In this document: piece after piece, positions 4,549 through 7,158 of the stretch
Numbering within the stretch: the first letter of the stretch is position 1
How the letters are laid out: the number at the start of each line of letters is the position of its first letter
From: Candidatus Finniella inopinata
GTDB lineage: Bacteria; Pseudomonadota; Alphaproteobacteria; Paracaedibacterales; CAITNM01
Direction of reading: 5' to 3'
Assembly (NCBI GenBank): GCA_945903885.1
Contig: CAMDPB010000052.1
Span: 1 to 7,158, forward strand
Length of the DNA: 7,158 nt
The notes under the pieces: generated by a model
Databases searched by the model: none
What the model was told of the DNA's origin: nothing
Seen by the model: the letters and a program-made list of their open reading frames with translations, nothing else
Made by a program: the position numbers and the translations under genes

Positions 4549-6153
4549 ATGTTATCCAAAAAATGGTTTTTAGTAAGCACTTTTGTAATTCAACAACTAA
4601 TTGCTGCTCACCATCCTGCATACGTATTGCTTGAGAATTCTGCAACACCTGTTCCAAAACAATACGAGATGGAAGAAGTTGATGCACAAAAGACAGCACT
4701 TTCTACTGTTTGTTCTTGTTGCGGATTTTTATGCTCTGTTTTACCAGCAGAAGAAGATGCCGAGAAAGAATATATTGAAATAGCTGAACCTCAAGTTTCC
4801 ATTATGCCAATAGCATGGAGAGCTAAATATGACATTTTTGATAATACCAATGCTCTAAAATACTTACTTGAAAAATCAAAGCTTACAGGCACTATTTCCT
4901 TTGTTAACAAAACTGATGAATTATTAACCTTGGTGGTTAGCGGACGAAATCATCGTCAAGAATATTTAAGAACAACGCTTATAATAAGCAAGGGCCACTA
5001 TAGAAACTGTAATTTATCTCTTTACGAGTCTATTGAGTTAGGCGAATCTTCACGTGCTTTTCTGAATATTTTTTCACAAAATGATAAAATCATATTATCT
5101 TTAGAAAAAGAGCCACAATTATTGTTTCCAAGGCCCCTTGAACCTTTTAATTTTATTCCAAGACTTCTTGCGGCTTCAGATTTAGAAAAAGGTCCTAAAG
5201 TTGCACAGTATTTTGATCATGTTGGTTATCTAAAAAGTGTTCTATGTCCCCAAGAAGGAATTGACCCAATAGATTTATACCTACAGCGTGAGCGCTTATA
5301 CAATCGTAACAAGCTAGAAGCTTTATTTAGTGAATCACTACCTTCTGCACCTAGAATTGAACAAAATCTTTTTTCAGTGTGGCTTACTAATGCCAACAAC
5401 CCACAAGAACCTAAAGAGCAGTACGTTAACATGGCCTTAAAAAGTTCTGAAATTCACCATCAATCAGCTGGTTGGAATCATTACTTTGTAGTCCAAGATC
5501 CCGACTTGTTTCCATTAACAAAAGCAAAACTTGCGTCAACCAATGTTCGCTTGATTTCTTATCAAGATTTAATTGGCCCATTAGAATTAGAGAGCGAGTT
5601 TAATCAATCAGTTGCCGAATGTCGATTTGCTATGGCTAGTGATATTTTACGTGTTGAATTGCTAAAAGCGAAAGGAGGGGGCTACTTAGATATAGATTTA
5701 GTTACATTACAGTCATTGAAACCTTTATTTTATCTGTACGATTCCCTTTTTGGTATTGAACCCATGTCAGAATTTGTGGGCAATGCATTTATGGCTGCTA
5801 GTCGAGGTCACCCTATTACCAATGAAATGATTCGTTTAATGAGAAGAAATTTTCAGTACAAACACTCTAACCCAAATTTTTATAGTGCTGCAGCAATAGA
5901 CGATGGCTTTAACACCATTGTGCAAACAGGCCCAGGGGTCTTAACTACAGCATTTTATAATGCAGCAAGTTGTGAGCAAAAAAGAGATATTTTAATGCCA
6001 CCTGAAATGTTTTACCCAGCAGAAAGTTTAGCGAGGCCAGAATTTAAAATAAAAAGACTTGATAGTAGAATTGGTATTAATTCAGCAACTCTTCATTTGT
6101 GGCGCACAACATGGGCTGGAGAGGCTGGTAAAGAAAACGGATGCTTGGGCTAA
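4549..6153 (+). CDS. Exported GT32-like glycosyltransferase with DXD motif, candidate effector
   Basis: A 534-residue protein. Residues 1 to about 20 form a signal sequence (KK, then WFLVSTFVIQQLIAA). A cysteine cluster, CSCCGFLC, follows at 55-62. Residues 80-260 are an unrecognised domain. The catalytic part starts near 265 (APRIEQNLFSVWLTN), matching the 'iPkiIHqiWlg' opening of GT32-type sugar transferases with the DXD signature. Then come WNHYFVVQDPD; RFAMASDILRVELLKAKGGG with S364 and D365; YLDIDL with the metal-binding pair D381/D383; TGPGVL at 460-465; and LHLWRTTW at 515-522, like the C-terminal 'H..W...W' shared with GT32 and large clostridial toxin GT44 domains. All key residues are present, so it is probably active. 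Lipopolysaccharide transferases using sugar nucleotides normally work in the cytoplasm, so a signal peptide suggests action outside the cell, for example on a host target. Donor and acceptor are unknown. No strong Shine-Dalgarno site; a CtrA-like box lies upstream. The last 13 residues may follow a frameshift. Confidence 0.85.
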   Translation: MLSKKWFLVSTFVIQQLIAAHHPAYVLLENSATPVPKQYEMEEVDAQKTALSTVCSCCGFLCSVLPAEEDAEKEYIEIAEPQVSIMPIAWRAKYDIFDNTNALKYLLEKSKLTGTISFVNKTDELLTLVVSGRNHRQEYLRTTLIISKGHYRNCNLSLYESIELGESSRAFLNIFSQNDKIILSLEKEPQLLFPRPLEPFNFIPRLLAASDLEKGPKVAQYFDHVGYLKSVLCPQEGIDPIDLYLQRERLYNRNKLEALFSESLPSAPRIEQNLFSVWLTNANNPQEPKEQYVNMALKSSEIHHQSAGWNHYFVVQDPDLFPLTKAKLASTNVRLISYQDLIGPLELESEFNQSVAECRFAMASDILRVELLKAKGGGYLDIDLVTLQSLKPLFYLYDSLFGIEPMSEFVGNAFMAASRGHPITNEMIRLMRRNFQYKHSNPNFYSAAAIDDGFNTIVQTGPGVLTTAFYNAASCEQKRDILMPPEMFYPAESLARPEFKIKRLDSRIGINSATLHLWRTTWAGEAGKENGCLG

Positions 6154-6205
6154 AGCGCTAACCTGGTCACAGCATTTAAGATGGCGTATCATAAAAAAAA
6201 TTGTC

Positions 6206-6211
6206 AGGGGG
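6206..6211 (+). promoter_or_regulatory. Shine-Dalgarno site deciding the dapB start
   Basis: AGGGGG lies seven bases before a TTG at 6219-6221. Another in-frame TTG at 6201 precedes this site and has only a run of A before it. Starting at 6219 gives MKTVCIIGSGRMG, the standard beginning of the enzyme, whereas 6201 would add six residues including three glycines. Confidence 0.65.
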
Positions 6212-6218
6212 CGGATTC

Positions 6219-6899
6219 TTGAAAACCGTTTGTATTATAGGAAGCGGACGCATGGGTAGTGCTATTAGCGCACTGTTACCTAGTGAAATTAAAGCGCTTC
6301 AATATCCCCGTTTAAATGCCGACAATATCAATTCGTTTGCTCAAGATTTGCAAATATGCGAAGGCGTTATTGATATAAGTCATGCCGAAAATATTAAGTG
6401 GGCGCTTGATGCGTGCATCAAAGCAAGCAAACCTTATATGTGTGGCACAACAGGTCTTCAGGAATCTCATTCCAATATGTTGAAAGCAGCAGGAATTACT
6501 ATTCCAGTGTTGTATGCTGCGAACACGAGCCTTGGCATTGCTGTCTTAAAAAAAGCCGTTGCATTAGTAGCAAAAGCATTCGGACAAAATGCTGATATTA
6601 CAATTAGTGAAACTCACCATCGACTAAAAAAAGACGCACCATCAGGAACAGCTCTAGAATTAGGTAACGTGATTGAACAGATTGGCTATCCACAGAGTAT
6701 GCTGAATTTTACCAGTCTTCGTGGTGGTAATGTCCCTGGTGAGCATACAGTGCATTTTTTCCAAGGTGATGAAACTATTCGTTTAAGTCATGAATGTTTG
6801 AATCGTGATGTGTTTGCTGATGGTGCAATTAAAGCTGCTCAGTGGTTGTTCAAGCAACCACCCGGTCTTTACAACTTAGACAGCATGTTGAGTATCTAA
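6219..6899 (+). CDS. dapB: 4-hydroxy-tetrahydrodipicolinate reductase (short form)
   Basis: Reduces hydroxy-tetrahydrodipicolinate with NAD(P)H in the diaminopimelate/lysine pathway, feeding peptidoglycan synthesis. It acts in the cytoplasm, usually as a tetramer. From the TTG start it has 226 residues, against about 270 in Escherichia coli. Motifs: GSGRMG at 8-13 (nucleotide-binding loop), VIDIS near 50, GTTG at 76-79, YAANTSLG near 99-106, ETHHRLKKDAPSGTA at 131-145 with the catalytic H133/H134 and K137, then RGGNVPGEHTVHF and RDVFADGAIKAAQWL. The shortening lies between the loop and GTTG, where the compact DapB forms are also reduced. The loop GSGRMG has one residue fewer than the common GxxGRMG. 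Catalytic residues are intact, so activity is expected. It begins 65 bases after the glycosyltransferase with no terminator seen, and its stop overlaps the start of rpe (TAATG). Confidence 0.95.
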   Translation: MKTVCIIGSGRMGSAISALLPSEIKALQYPRLNADNINSFAQDLQICEGVIDISHAENIKWALDACIKASKPYMCGTTGLQESHSNMLKAAGITIPVLYAANTSLGIAVLKKAVALVAKAFGQNADITISETHHRLKKDAPSGTALELGNVIEQIGYPQSMLNFTSLRGGNVPGEHTVHFFQGDETIRLSHECLNRDVFADGAIKAAQWLFKQPPGLYNLDSMLSI

Positions 6900-7158
6900 T
6901 GAAAAATTTTAAAAAACCCGTTCTTATTGCGCCATCACTTATGGCAGCTAACATGCTATGTCTAAGGGATGAAGTTCAAGCAATAGAAGCTGCAGGTGCA
7001 GACTGGCTTCACTTGGACATCATGGATGGTCATTTCGTCCCCAACTTGACGTTTGGTCCAGATATTATTCGCCAACTTCGCACCGTATGGTCTTTACCTT
7101 TTGATGTGCATTTAATGGTAGAGCCAGTCGAATTGTGCATTGATTTGTATCATAAAGC
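6899..7158 (+). CDS. rpe: Ribulose-phosphate 3-epimerase, 5' part
   Basis: Interconverts ribulose 5-phosphate and xylulose 5-phosphate in the pentose phosphate pathway; a metal-dependent TIM-barrel enzyme of the cytoplasm. The first 86 codons are present and the gene runs off the window. The family usually has about 220 residues, so roughly 40% is visible. Motifs: LIAPSLMAAN at 9-18 (strand 1, with S13), HLDIMDGHFVPNLTFGP from 38 (metal ligands H38 and D40, acid/base D40) and FDVHLMVEP at 68-76 (metal ligand H71). The common 'SILSADF' after the first strand reads SLMAANM here, a divergent version, but the ligand residues are kept. The ATG shares its A with the last base of the dapB stop codon (TAATG), which indicates translational coupling, and no separate ribosome binding site is visible. 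Confidence 0.95.
   Translation, partial: MKNFKKPVLIAPSLMAANMLCLRDEVQAIEAAGADWLHLDIMDGHFVPNLTFGPDIIRQLRTVWSLPFDVHLMVEPVELCIDLYHK

Noticed and set aside
4511..4699. Minus-strand open frame opposite the start of the glycosyltransferase
   Set aside because: It overlaps the signal-sequence region of a well-supported gene and shows no family resemblance.

Overview
The window is AT-rich and reads entirely on the + strand. It looks like chromosomal DNA of an alphaproteobacterium, quite possibly a host-associated or intracellular one. The evidence is: a cytochrome oxidase assembly gene (ctaG/cox11) of proteobacterial type; two CtrA-like boxes (TTAA-N7-TTAAC) in front of genes; a regulator whose helix-turn-helix resembles the GcrA/SANT type; and a glycosyltransferase carrying its own signal peptide, which suits a host-directed effector. 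The lineage is inference. A Holosporales- or Rickettsiales-like endosymbiont fits, but nothing seen here proves it.

Layout: (1) 1-225, the 3' end of an unknown gene with an acidic then basic C-terminus. (2) 253-2695, acs (acetyl-CoA synthetase) overlapping ctaG, which most likely starts at a GTG inside the end of acs. (3) 2779-6153, a block of four genes with no recognised housekeeping role: a small predicted secreted protein with an acidic, internally repeated tail; an overlapping pair made of a helix-turn-helix protein and a protein distantly like DUF6456; and a 534-residue GT32-like glycosyltransferase with an N-terminal signal sequence. (4) 6219-7158, dapB (TTG start) and the 5' part of rpe, coupled by a TAATG overlap.

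The most notable result is regulatory. The two genes whose products carry signal peptides (starts 2779 and 4549) each have a perfect TTAA-N7-TTAAC motif, the CtrA-binding consensus, ending exactly 48 bases before the start codon. This suggests that the small acidic secreted protein and the secreted glycosyltransferase are co-regulated by a CtrA-type response regulator, perhaps tied to a developmental or infection phase. The regulator pair between them may be part of the same accessory block.

The flanking genes are metabolic: acetate activation, haem-copper oxidase biogenesis, lysine/diaminopimelate synthesis and the pentose phosphate pathway. No tRNA, rRNA, CRISPR array, insertion sequence or convincing rho-independent terminator was found. 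No gap between genes exceeds 300 bases; the largest are 3283-3446 and 4421-4548.
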